The translations under genes and the position numbers were made by a program. A model generated the notes under the pieces. That model was not told the DNA's origin and did not search any database. It was given only the letters and a program-made list of their open reading frames with translations. From Guillardia theta CCMP2712 (lineage: Eukaryota; Cryptophyceae; Pyrenomonadales; Geminigeraceae), in assembly GCF_000315625.1 (NCBI RefSeq), contig NW_005434585.1:3792-38859 (forward strand): a stretch of 35,068 nucleotides of DNA, in the 5' to 3' direction. Positions 1 to 10,410 of this stretch are shown piece by piece. Position 1 is the stretch's first letter. Every line of letters starts with the position of its first letter.

Positions 1-320
1 TTGCCTTGTCTTGTCCGGTCTTGTCTTGTCTTGTCTTGTCTTGTCTTGTCTTGTCTTGCCTTGCCTTGTCTTGTCTTGTCTTGTCTTGTCCCGGTCTTGT
101 CTTGTCTTGTCTTGTCTTGTCTTGTCTTGTCTTGTCTTGCCTTGCCTTGTCTTGTCTTGTCTTGTCTTGCGTTGCCTTGACTTGCCTTGTCTTGCCTTGC
201 CTTGCCTTGTCTTGCCTTGCCTTGTCTTGTCTTGTCTTGTCTTGTCTTGCCTTGTCTTGCCTTGTCTTGCGTTGTCTTGCCTTGTCTTGCGTTGCCTTGC
301 CTTGCCTTGCCTTGTTGCCG
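1..320. repeat. CTTGT/CTTGC pentanucleotide array
   Basis: Almost unbroken 5-bp tandem repeat starting at the window edge. Most units are CTTGT, interspersed with CTTGC and a few CTTGA or CCGGT interruptions. The two long overlapping open frames here exist only because a 5-bp repeat without stop codons stays open in several frames; they are not genes. The array probably continues outside the window. It lies about 180 bp upstream of the start of the MORN gene. Confidence 0.95.
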
Positions 321-496
321 TCTGGTCTGATTTTGTCTCATGCAAGAGAGACTCTGAAAAGCTCAATCAGGCAGGCAGGAGCGTCAGGAGGGTGACCGAT
401 AAGAGGAGATGAAGTCCAGCCATTGGACTTGAGCGTGCGAGATGTTCATTGTGCTTTGAAGCAAACGCACGCCGAGGGAAGTCTGATCGCTTGACG

Positions 497-3400
497 ATGC
501 AGTCAGACGACGTATGCTCGACAGCTGTACATCTCAATATGTCTGTGATGTCTGCTTCAGGACCTCTCCGTGCGGTCATCCTCGGCAGCTCTGTCATATA
601 CCACTTACACGGACGACGGTGAGGCGATACTATCTGATGAGACCTGAGCTTCTTTTCAGATGACGAGGATGACAAGCCGGTCACCGTCGCTTCATCCAGG
701 AAGAACGACCTGTACAAGGAGCATGATGGTTGGTGATGGGTTGACCTGTGCTGGCAGAATACAAACATTTGATGACGAAGCTCAAAGTCTTCTTGATCAA
801 ATCAATCAGGACCTTGGAAAGTCGTTGGTGTTGAAGACAGAGAAGAAGAGAAGCAGAGCGCGAGGCATCCTTGGAATCATGAAGGGAGTTATCGACGACT
901 TTCTGGTGCCTCCAGAGATCCGTCCGTGAGAACGACAAGGTTTGATGAGACTGCTACTGATGGGTGTCAAGGTATTTCGAGAGAGAGCAGCGCGAAATAC
1001 AGAAGGAGCAAAAGCTACAGCAGAAACTGGAGGTGCGCAAGCGAAACGCTTTGTAGGAGGCGTTGCATTGCTGTCATTCATTGGCTCTCAGGAAGAAAAG
1101 AAGAAATCTGAGTGGAAGAGGTTGAACCGCAGGAAGAGCGAAGATAGCACGGCCATGAGCAAGTTAGGAGAGCCTGTCGAAGATGCGCTGGAGTGGTAAC
1201 ATGTCGGGTAGGTACAATGCGATGCGGGAAGAAAAACAAAAAGCAGCAGAGAGAATCGTGCGATGGGAAAAAGATCTAGCCAGAGTGAGGACTGAAAATA
1301 TGATAATGTTAAACCTGATACACTTGTCGCATGTACGTAGAAGAACGCGCAGCCAGACTTGGACAAGATGTTTGCTCGTCAAGATGTGGCTGCTGGACAA
1401 GAAGTATCGCGTAGAAGAGACGGATTCGCAGCTGTTAAGCTTCCCGATGGATCGACGTACGAGGGGGAGTGGATGGAGTACAAGCAGCATGGCTACGGCA
1501 AGATGACGTTTCCCGACGGTTCTCAGTACAGCGGTTTCTTCTCTGAGGGCAAGCGGAGTGGAGTCGGAGGTTTCCGGAGCGAGGCAGGTGGGAGAAGCTA
1601 CAAGGGCGAGTGGCTGAATGGGAAGGCGCATGGGCATGGGGAGCGACACGATCGGATGAAGGGAGTCATCTACTCCGGGCAGTGGCTCCACGGGAAGCGA
1701 CATGGTTGCGGGATGCAGCTGGACTGCAGGACTGGAAACGTATGGAAGATGATGCGAGGATGAGAATCTGACGAGGCTTGTCTGCAGGTCTTGTCAGGAA
1801 GTTGGAAGGAGGGGATGAAAGACGGGACTGCCGTCTTCGTCTCCAATGAGATGAAAGATGGACTTGGGAAGTTCATTGAGACTTGGAAAGACGGCGTTCT
1901 GCTCGCTCGCTCCCCTTACGATCCAATCCTGCATGGCACCGACCTAGTCAACGAAGCGAGCGGAGCAGCGAACCTCGCGAAGCTCAAGGCCATGGAGTGT
2001 GAAAGAAGAGACTCGTCGAGATGGACTGGCAAGATGGAGGAGCAGGACAGGCAGGAGGCAGCAGCAGCTCCTGCCTCTTGTGACGACACCGAGTATGCCT
2101 TGATCCCTGAGAGAGAATTCCGTCGACTGATCCATCTTGCTCACTCCCCTGATCCACAAGTAGAGCACATGGTGCTGCAAGTCTTCGACGGAGCTGCTGA
2201 GCAGCCAGGCTCTTATGAAGGCGAGACCGTCTTCAGAGTGAAGCAAGAGGTGTGGGATTCGAGCATCCGTCAACTGCAACATCACTTTGCGCGTAAAATT
2301 CAGAGACATTGGAGAAACAACGGGCTGAGACGGCTTGTCGCTGCTTGCAAGAAATCGTATAAAGATGCTGTAGAGAAACAGAACGTGATGGATGGGGAGG
2401 CTGCAGCGAAGAAAGCGGCGAGGGAGTCATCGCTTGTGAAGCAGCTGAATGAAGGAGGAGCGACAGCAGCAGCCCTCTTCGATCGCATCGCAAGAGACCC
2501 CAAGAAGCGAGAGGCTTCCAGGCTCTTGTACGAGGCGAGGCAGCTCTACAGCATGGAGTCACGAGTCCTCCCCGGCATGGAGACCAACGACTACCTGGTC
2601 TTGTCGCAACGTCTTGTGCGGCGCCTGCAGATCCTCGAGAAGGATGCGAATGCTGGTCGACGAATGTGGGACAAGGCCAAACTGAGGTTGAAGTTCATCT
2701 CCGCCTCCAAGCCGAGGAGCGACAACATCGTGAAGAAGAGAAGCCTGATGAGGTTTGAGGACGACTACGGTGCCGGCGAGAACTCCGCCGCTCTCTCAAG
2801 GTGGCTCTCCTCCTCTCTTGCTTGCGCTTGTCTCTTTCTCACGCTGCTCAGCTACAAGTTCGCCGACGGCACCTCCTACAACGGAGAGACACAGGCTGGG
2901 CTGCCGCACGGGTTCGGAGCGGCCTTATATCCGGATGGCAGCACCTTCTCGGGTCAGTTTGCCAAGGGGAAGAGGAATGGGCTGGGGGTTTACAGCAAGA
3001 CGATCAACTCGCGGACCCTCAAGCACATGGGCGAGTGGCTTCACGACTTGAGACATGGGTTCGCCATCGAGCAGCTGCACCTGCCGGCGAAGCCTCTCAA
3101 GCTCTTCATGTGTGAGTATCACTTCAACACCTCGCTGGCGAAGGAGGCCGTCCTCGACCCGGGTACCTCCCTCTGCTCTCTCCTCGCGTGCTGACTAGGC
3201 GGCAGAGAGCACGCGCGAGTGGGTCAGAGCGTGCGAGCACGTGTCTGACCTCGCCAACAAATTCGCCTTCGACTCGAAGCGACCGGCGGCTACCGGGAAG
3301 CTGCGACTGCGACTAGAGCCCTCGGAGCTCATCGAGTTCGAGCCAGCGCAAGGGATCTCCGTGTACACAGGCAGCCGAGGCTGAGCCGCGTCACAGGCTG

Positions 3401-4674
3401 ACGGTCATGGCAGGCGAGCTCAACGAGGGTCTCAAGCACGGGGTAGGTCACATGCGATGGCACGACGGCCGGATGTTCGCCGGAGGGTTCGCGGGAGGCA
3501 AGATGACGGGGCTGGGGATGCTGATGGAAGCAGACGGGTCCGTCTTCTTGGGGAGGTTCCGCGAGGGCGACCAAGACGGCTATGGAGGGTTCTTCTCGTC
3601 CGACGGGATCGTGCTGATAGGGATGTGGAGGTCAGGGCGACGGCATGGAGCTGGGGTCGAGCAGGAAGAGAGAGAAGGTCAAGTGAAGTGGAAGGCGGTG
3701 GTGCAGTACCAACAGGACGAGCTGGTCCATCTCGATGATTTCTCGTCAGGTCTGTGCCTTTTAGCCTCCTCCTCTTCTTACTCCCGCAGACGAAGTCTCC
3801 AGCTGGATCGAAGCGGCTGAGCGAACCATCCATGACGCTTGTCGGCGAGTGGTGGCGCACGTGAGAGGAGCGGCAGCTGACCTGGTGACAGGCAAGCAAG
3901 TCTGGCCTTCCCGCCGACCAGGCAAGAGTTTCAAGGGGATGGCAATGGATACAAGATGTTTGTAGGAGGCCACGTGAACGACCAGCGGAATGGGTGAGAG
4001 AGAGGAGGGACAAGCGAAGTGAAGCGAGAGGAACTGAAGCGAAGGCAGGTATGGCGTGCTTATGAAGCATGATGGGACAAGATACGTCGGTGAATGGATG
4101 CGAGACCTTCCTCACGGTCAGCATTGAAGCAGAGATGTTGCTTTTCTCTCATGTGACTTTCATTCTCCATCTGCTGCTGCTGCTGCTGCTGCTGCTCTTT
4201 CTTCTCGTCCTCCTGCTCCTCCGCAGGTCTCGGAGTGGAGTATTACCCGGACAAGTCGGTCTACCAGGGGAACTTCCGGAGGGGGAAGCGAGAGGGGCTA
4301 GGGAAGTACACGCTTGAAGACGGCAGCTTCTATCTCGGAGAATGGAGACAAGGGAGGAGACAAGGGAGGGGCTGGGAGCACGAGCTGTTCAAGATGGTTT
4401 GAACCTCCTGTAGAGCTCTAGAGCTTCGGCTTGACTAGACGGGCAGGGAACCTCTGCCATCAACATCCGAGACTGGCTGGTGGAATTCGATGACGACAAG
4501 GAGATGAGTGAGAGGACTCGAGACTCGAGATGCTCCTCACTCTCCACAGGTCGCAAACCGAAGCGCAACAAGCAGGAGGGCAGCTGGACAAGGGAAGCAG
4601 AGGCGAAGGCGAGCAAGGCAGCTGCGATCGAAGAAGAGACGATCCAAGACTACGAGGACCTGCTGGACATCTAA
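497..4674 (+). CDS. MORN-repeat protein with central IQ motif (likely flagellar or cytoskeletal), multi-exon
   Basis: Start chosen at ATG 497: the short first exon MQSDD joins in phase to DLSVRSSSAAL, then an acidic stretch and a charged coiled-coil-like region (YFEREQREIQKEQKLQQ). From about 1340 MORN motifs follow (YEGEW, YSGFF, YKGEW, YSGQW, LSGSW). A central region carries an IQ-type calmodulin-binding motif (ARKIQRHWRNNGLRRL, near 2290-2340). A second MORN block runs from about 2870 to 4370 (YNGET, FSGQF, FAGGF, FLGRF, YVGEW, YQGNF, YLGEW). The tail is charged and ends DYEDLLDI at 4674. About 14 MORN-like units are visible. MORN proteins commonly sit in axonemes or at membranes, such as radial-spoke head proteins; the exact orthologue is not assigned. 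Introns are short GT-AG, for example 42 nt near 4503-4544, 63 nt near 3989 and about 54 nt at 1287-1340. The junction at 1196-1211 is abnormal (see findings). The gene is sure, the exon borders less so. Confidence 0.85.
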
Positions 4675-5037
4675 GGTAAACCTCGACTCTCTCTTCCTGC
4701 ATTGCCATGGAACTCGCTCTACTGGCTCACCTCTTGCTCAGCTTGTGTCTACTTGAGCTTGCGGTGATCTGTCTCCGATCATCTTCACATCACAGGATGG
4801 TTGTCGACTGTGCAATGTCTTAGAGTCCGTATTCAGGTGGTTGTCGACTGTGCAATGTCTTAGAGTCCGTATTCAGGTGTAGACTGATCAAGAAACAAAC
4901 CCAGTCATCGAGGAGAGAAGAAGATGATCGACTGTCACTCCTTGTCCTCGTTCCTCATTGAAAGCAAAAGAAACATTTCCAAGACACGACAAACATCTCT
5001 TATAGATGACATCAGATTTGTTCCACTCATATCTTCA
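4675..5037. other. Intergenic region between convergent 3' ends
   Basis: This 363-bp stretch separates the stop of the MORN gene from the stop of the minus-strand gene at 5038. The only structure I see is a perfect tandem duplication of 40 bp at 4798-4877. The forward open frame starting at 4924 runs into the 3' exon of the minus-strand gene and is read as its shadow. Confidence 0.6.
4798..4877. repeat. Two perfect tandem copies of a 40-bp unit
   Basis: The unit beginning TGGTTGTCGACTGTGCAATG occurs twice with a period of exactly 40 bp and no visible mismatch. It lies about 125 bp after the MORN stop codon, so it is probably in the 3' UTR or flank. It looks like a recent slippage or replication duplication. 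Confidence 0.9.
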
Positions 5038-6895
5038 TTATTCACACCCTTCATTCATGCAAAATTTGCAACAATTCTCCATCAAGTAAGTGTTGTCGAT
5101 GTCCACGAAGTTCCGTATCTGAAAGCTCGCTTGCAATTCTACAAACAATGAGCACCACAAGACTTAAATCTGCCGATGTCATCACCTTTCATCCACAGTC
5201 GACATTTGACCAGACATCCCACCATCTCCAACTCAGCGTCGACGTTGAACTGCAGATGATGCAGCTCAGCCAAGGACGCGAGGGGCGCTAGGCGAGTACC
5301 ATGACCATGTAGCAGGGGATCATCTGACTCGATGTTGCGGCCACAGCGAACTGAAATGTCGGCATGAGACTCGAGGAGCAGCAGAGGCTCTCGGGCTGCC
5401 TTACCCGACTTCTCTCCAGCACGCAGTCGTGCAGGCGCATCTGTCAGCGCCGTCAGATCGGCAGCAGGTGGAGAAGTGAAAACTTGCCGCTGCGCAGTCG
5501 TGCATGTACACGGCTTCTTTTGTCTCCCTGATCTGTCACGTCGTCACTCTCCCGCTGCTCTCGGTTTGGCGTTACTGTCGAGTTGCACAGGAAACCTGAC
5601 GCGCTATGCATCGCTCCGATCCCCGTCTGAACTCCCTGCGCCCAAGCTCGTGACTTCCTCACCACTGACGCGGCTGCTCGACCTGGATGACCGTAGACTT
5701 GATGACCACCGAAGCTTGACAGTCGAGGAAGAGGCCGGCAGCCGATCCTCCTCCCCCAATGCAGCAGTTCTCCAAGTTGATCGATGCTTGCTCGGTGATG
5801 CGGAACTCCTGCTCCAGCCCTTCACCTTCTTCACAAGGATCCCCTCCCACCCCCCCCGCGCGCTCTCTCCTCCTCCTCCTCCTCCTCCTCCTCCTCCTCC
5901 TCCTCCTACCCGTGACAAGTCGCCATCTGCGCGAACGCAACAGGAGCCGAACGTCCACATCCCATGGAACGCGTAGACGCAGGAGGCGCCTGCAAAGCTC
6001 TCAGGGGACGTGGCAGTCCCGACATGCGCTCTCAACCATTCTGGTCCAAGCTGAAGGTCAGCTGGCGGAAGGCTCCAGCAGCGTTGCAGAGGAGTGGCCT
6101 CTGCACCCTAGTGCTGCCAGCTGAGGGAACGACGGCTACGAGACAGCAAGCTCACCTGTCCGGCTTCCAGAAGAGATCAGGACGAAGAAACTCAGCAGTC
6201 TCCCGCATCTTGTCCAGTCAGAAACCAGTCAGCCAGTCAGCCAGTCAGCCTCGCAGCAAGCAGCAAGCTTGCTTGACCTCGCTGAAGGGTGGCACACTCA
6301 TTCCAAGGGTCACTCTACCACAGAAGCCGCTGGCGCTGACGTTCTCTTCCCCCCCTCCAGGTCACAGCAGGGTCAGAGCAGATTCATGGCTGAGATAGGG
6401 GGAATACGGAGAAAGACATGTCCCGAGAAGTGACGCAGATCGCCTTCCATGATCTTGAAAGTCTCTTCGCTCTCGGAGACAAAGAGTTGCGGCCCTTGCA
6501 TCACGACGGGAGTCTTTTTCCTCGCGGCTTCGTCTAGTCTGGCTCTGCAGAGACGTCAAAGCAGGATGACGAGGAGAGGACGAGAACCTAAGAGCCCTGG
6601 GGACTGAGACAGTCGGCTGCGACAGCATGAGGAGCTTGAGGGCAGCAAGTCAATCACCTCGAGGCTCTGCGGGCTCACAAGCATGCGGCCTCGACATGCT
6701 CGCGTGTCGGACTTGCTCGAGGAGTTCCAGGCAGCAGACTCTGAGAGCAGCCGTTACTTGCTGTCCTACCGTTACTTGCTGTCTTCCGGTCTCATCCTCA
6801 CCCTCAAGCTCAAGTGCCAACTGTGCCATCGCTCGCAGCTTCGGGGCGATTGCGGACCCGTCGCGAGTGACACCTGGAGGGTTCGCTATGGCCAA
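5038..6895 (-). CDS. Cysteine-rich multi-exon protein, possibly right-handed beta-helix type; function unknown
   Basis: I do not recognise the family. Consecutive minus-strand exons join in phase: ANPPGVTRDGSAIAPKLRAM (from about 6891), a stretch ending VRHASMSRPHACEPAEPR, then DEAARKKTPVVMQGPQLF and SESEETFKIMEGDLRHFSG, NVSASGFCGRVTLGM, MRETAEFLRPDLFWKPD, RPLLCNAAGAFRQLTFSL, ASCVYAFHGMWTFGSCC, FRITEQASINLENCCIGG, AGLFLDCQASVVIKSTVI, VYMHDCAAA, RCGRNIESDDPLLHGHGT, and a last exon ending LMENCCKFCMNEGCE with TAA at 5040-5038. Short alternating hydrophobic/polar strands with Cys, Asn and Gly at turns resemble parallel beta-helix repeats, but this is inference. Introns are small (43-47 nt near 5471-5513 and 5990-6040), plus one holding a (TCC)n run. 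More exons may lie upstream to about 7290, and the gene could even be continuous with the PDZ gene. Confidence 0.5.
5869..5908. repeat. (TCC)n microsatellite in an intron
   Basis: About 13 CCT triplets. On the sense strand of the surrounding minus-strand gene this is (GGA)n, lying between the exon ending CCVRAD and the exon starting FRITEQ. The Gly-rich and Arg-rich open frames across it are repeat artefacts. Confidence 0.9.
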
Positions 6896-7372
6896 ATAGT
6901 CACGAGCAGACGACAGCGTCTAGTCGCACCTGGTTTGATGACTCCGATCTCAAGATCCGTGTAGTCTGCGAGCACTCAGACGAGGAGAAGATGAGCGAGA
7001 CAACAACGACTTGCAAGGAACCGCCTCCTCTCCTGCCTGATGAGACACACATGCACCTCCTCCTTCTGCTGCTGCCGTCACGTTGGCTTTTGCTATAAGC
7101 CAAGACTAGGAACCTTGTCTTTCTCTTCCTCGCTTGACGAGAAATCTCTGAAGGAAACCCGTCAAAAGTGTGACAGCTTAGCTTCAGCTCAACCCAATCG
7201 GTGCCTGCTGATCTCCTGCAGCGATTTGAAGACCTCGGCGAAGCTCCTGACCGCACATGTTTTAGTGAAAGAGCAAACATAGAGATGCTTACAGGAAAAT
7301 CGTTCATCAGATCAACGTGACGAGTAAGTCGCTTGCGTTTCCTTTCCTGCTTGAACCGTAACCTCGACTCAT

Positions 7373-8548
7373 TCAACATGCTTCACTGACTTCTGATTCA
7401 GCAGTCCACTGACGTTCAAGACAGAGTTCAACGGGCTCGCCCGGCCTTCCCATGATCTGGGGAGCCAAGGATGAGGAGGTCGAGGAGCGTCACGGTTGTC
7501 AGCAGCTCACAAGCTCCATGGCGTTGATCAGCGGCCAAGTATCCATCGAGATTATGTCTCGCTGCGACAGGCTGTTGCACTTGCGACCCTCCTCCTCTGG
7601 TCACCTGCATCAGCCGCACACTCTTGAGCCTGTCCCCCACTTGCACGCATCCGCTGTGAGCGGCAGGCGAGTCTGGCGAGTCAGAGGAGCAGGAGACGAT
7701 GAGAAGACCACGAGAAGACCACGAGAGCAGCACCGGGGAAGATGTATCGCACGAAGATGTATCCTGGTCGTCCAAACGAGCGATCGATGACGGTGAGGTC
7801 TATGGGAACAATGAAGGCGAGCAGATGGGCAGGAGCAACAGACCAGAACCGCGATCCTCTAGACTGACATCGGGATACTTGAAGGCGTCAACGCCCGTGC
7901 TCTGCTCGAGGTCTTAGTTCTCAAGAGCATGGAGCGCTGCAGCTCTTACCTCGCGCTCCCATCCTTCTGTTTCCCATGGCGCGTACTTACTCCATACGAT
8001 CTACAGCAGGCATGAATGAAGGCTCTTCGACTTCCCTCTACTCACCCCTAAGTCCCCAGTCGACAGCGAGCTGAACCGCCTCGGGTCTCCCTCCTTCGAA
8101 TCCTCTTCCTGCCCCAGGGCTCAACGGTATGGAAGCAACTCGCACATTTCATTCTCGTCAAACATCAAAAGAGCGCATCGCCTCCTCTCATCACATACCG
8201 AGACTGCAATCAGACCCGTAGCCTCCATCTGCTCATCATACAGCTGAGCCTCGAGCTCCGGACGCTCCCAGTAGAACCTGGCACTGAACGTGAGGCGCCA
8301 GCAGACGAGATTCTCAACAACCGTCCGATGGTTTCGGTGTGAGGAGGATCATGCTTGTAGGCCTCGTTGAGGTACGAGGAGACTCTCTTGAGCTCAGGAT
8401 CGTCTTCAGAGGAGATGTGCAGAAAATCAGGACCCTCAGATGCCCCCACACTGCTCGACGACGACCCGCCTCTCAACGACATGGCGCGAGTGAGACCGCT
8501 CGGTCGGACTTGATGGGTTCCGAGCGGAAGAAGGAGAACAAGCAGCAT
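7373..8548 (-). CDS. PDZ-domain protein with hydrophobic N-terminal targeting sequence
   Basis: Start taken at ATG 8548: MLLVLLLPLGTHQVRPSG is a short signal-peptide-like hydrophobic run followed by basic/hydroxylated sequence ending SLRGGSSSSS, as in plastid preproteins of algae with secondary plastids. An upstream in-frame Met at 8626 would give a worse leader. The next exons read YLNEAYKHDPPHTETIGR then ARFYWERPELEAQLYDEQ (38-nt intron), EEDSKEGDPRRFSSLSTG, GVDAFKYPDVSLEDR, DLTVIDRSFGRPGYIFVR, DSPAAHSGCVQVGDRLKS, LSQRDIISMDTWPLINAM and IMGRPGEPVELCLERQ. The last four make a complete PDZ fold order: carboxylate-binding loop region, SPAAxSGxVQVGDRL helix and strand, and terminal GxPGxPVxL strand. 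It binds peptide C-termini by family knowledge; the partner is unknown. An in-frame TGA at 7375-7373 closes it after SEVSEAC, but an alternative donor just before (GAA|GTCAGT) could lead into downstream exons. Confidence 0.6.
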
Positions 8549-8743
8549 GCATGAGGGCGAAGTACGAGCTAGTCTCGAGCATGCTCTCTCAAGGCCGCTT
8601 CCTGGTCGCCTCCTCCCCCCCCCCATTTTCTACCGCACCTTCACCATTTACTTGCGTCCACTCCGCTGAGCCTGCCTCAGAGCTTTGGCGGACTGCATGA
8701 GAGCATGGCGCATGCGGTGATGGAGGAACTGACGAAGAAGGTG

Positions 8744-9000
8744 CGGGAGAAGAGGGGAGGGGAGGAGGAGGAAGGGAGGGGAGGGGAGGGGAGGGGAGGA
8801 AGGGAAGGGAGGGGGAGAGGGGGAGGCAAGGAGGGAAGGAGAGGCGAGGGGGGGGGAGGAAAGGAGGGGAGGGGAGGGGAGGCGGGGAGGGAAGGAGAGG
8901 CGAAGGGGGAATGGGATGGGATGGGTTGGGTTGGGTTGGGGATGGGTTGGGATGGGTTGGGATGGGATGGGAGGAGCGGAGAGGTGAAGGGCGCGGAATC
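8744..9000. repeat. Purine-rich G tract with GGGATGGGTT runs
   Basis: A long G/A-only strand (GGGGA and GGA units) passes into about ten GGGATGGGTTGGG-like units at 8908-8985. The 148-179 aa proline/serine frames on the opposite strand are shadows of this repeat. It ends about 40-130 bp before the Sec20 start codon, so it sits in that gene's upstream region and has strong G-quadruplex potential. Confidence 0.85.
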
Positions 9001-9036
9001 GAGAGAGGGAGGTGAGCCGAGGAGAGGAGAGCGTGT

Positions 9037-10254
9037 ATGCTAGTTGTGTCGACGGAAGAGGTCTCAGAAGTAAGCGAGGTATCCAATTCGACATGATGTA
9101 GGCGGCATACGAGTGGGATTAGCATCAAAGGGTTGTGATAAACACGTTTGGGAGACGTTTCGCTATCTGTTTGTCAAGCTCTCTGCTTTCATCTCATGGC
9201 ATGAGCATGTCCAGGAGCTCGAGACAGATAAGCTGATCCAAGATCTCCTTCAATGCACATCTTGCGACAAACAGATTTGTATCCGCTCCAACATCAAAGA
9301 CAACCTCTGCCACGTGCAGGTCTGCCATGCACTTCTAATATTCTTTCTTTCATGCCGTGGCTTTCAGTCGTTGTTGGAAAAATCTCAAATTCAAGCGATG
9401 GAGAATGATTCAGAAAGCACCAAAGCGGATTTAATGGCCCGAATATCGAGACACAGGACGGAGCATCAAAGGTCGAGCAAGTTGTATGGAACTGAGGTCC
9501 TGAGAGGCTCGACAGGCTTTCCTCTGCACTGAGAGCTGCAGTGTCGGCAGCTCGGGCAAGCAGAGAGACGGTTGGTTCTAGATGTTTGTCATCGCAGACG
9601 TTTGATGCCAACTCGCAGGTAGCTGAGCAGCATAGAGAAGCGCTCTTCGCGGGAGCTGCCTCCACATCCGTGAGAGGTGCAGCTGCCGTGGGGCTAGTGG
9701 GAGGTCTTGACTTGACACAACAGAGTTGCGACAGCGAGGCCATCAAGGAGCCTCGAAGGCTCTTGCCACCAGGTCTTCCTCTCCTTGCTTGTGCTTGTCC
9801 GCTGACGCCGTGACAGCGCTGAGATCACTGAGAGTCTCAAGAGAATGCGACAACAGATGGCTGGAGAATTGTCACGTACAGCACAAACCTCGCAGGCAAC
9901 ATGGTCAGCAATTTTGATGCAAAGAATGATGTTGATCCACAGGTTCTAGACTCGTCGTCTAAGACGATCCAGCATGCAGCAAACGAAACTTCATCAATAG
10001 ATGCAAGGACTACTCAGTAACCCTTGGAACGGATGGTCGACTTGTTTTGAGAGCTTGCAGGTCCAAAGTTCTGTTGACTCGCATCGGGAGAAGAAACTTT
10101 ACGGATGTGATGCTTCTTGTGAGTGCCTGCTAACTTACATTCTCGGAGCTACACTTATACCTTGTCCCCTTCGTTCCAGATCTTCGGTGGATGCATTTTC
10201 CTCACTGTAATTCTTTACATTTTCAAGAGGCGCATTTACGACAAGATGTTTTGA
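9037..10254 (+). CDS. Sec20/BNIP1-type SNARE (Golgi-to-ER retrograde transport)
   Basis: Q-SNARE of the ER membrane; with Use1, Ufe1 and Sec22 the family fuses COPI vesicles returning from the Golgi. Exons as read: 9037-9069 (MLVVSTEEVSE), 9215-9319 (ELETDKLIQDLL...), 9368-9471, 9534-9676, 9724-9772 (LRQRGHQGASKALATS), 9817-9895 (ITESLKRMRQQMAGELSR), from 9943 (VLDSSSKTIQHAANETSS), then SKVLLTRIGRRNFTDVM, and a last exon giving the tail anchor FLTVILYIFKRRIYDKMF. The LRQR...ITESL...RxM core, the Arg-rich linker before the anchor, and a single C-terminal TM followed by basic residues are the signature of BNIP1/Sec20. The total of about 215 aa is normal for the family. Intron 9896-9942 starts with GC, not GT. 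The first exon is the least certain. Confidence 0.85.
9896..9942 (+). other. Inferred GC-AG intron (47 nt) in the Sec20 gene
   Basis: The exon ends ACCTCGCAG and the next base pair is GC, followed by AACATGG; the intron ends CCACAG. Removing it joins TAQTSQ to VLDSSSKTIQ in frame and restores the expected Sec20 spacing. The nearby GT at 9903 gives an in-frame stop after splicing. GC-AG introns are a known minor class. Confidence 0.6.
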
Positions 10255-10410
10255 AAGTGTCATATTTTGATATTCATTGATTGGGTTAAAGTAGCGGATA
10301 CGTTGAAAAGATTTCAAACTAATCTCAAAGAATATGGCTAGCCCAGCCTGTCTTACATGACTGGACTGATCTATTTGCGTCTGCAGAGGGTTCCAAGCTT
10401 GGGATTTCAT

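Noticed and set aside
6-412. Two overlapping 129-133 aa Leu/Ser/Cys-rich open frames
   Set aside because: They are translations of the CTTGT pentamer array, open in several frames by composition alone.
4924-5151. Forward 75 aa frame after the MORN gene
   Set aside because: It is antisense to the better supported 3' exon ending MENCCKFCMNEGCE on the minus strand.
8589-9128. 179 aa and 148 aa Pro/Ser-rich minus-strand frames
   Set aside because: They read the C/T strand of a G/A simple repeat; composition is periodic and no domain is visible.
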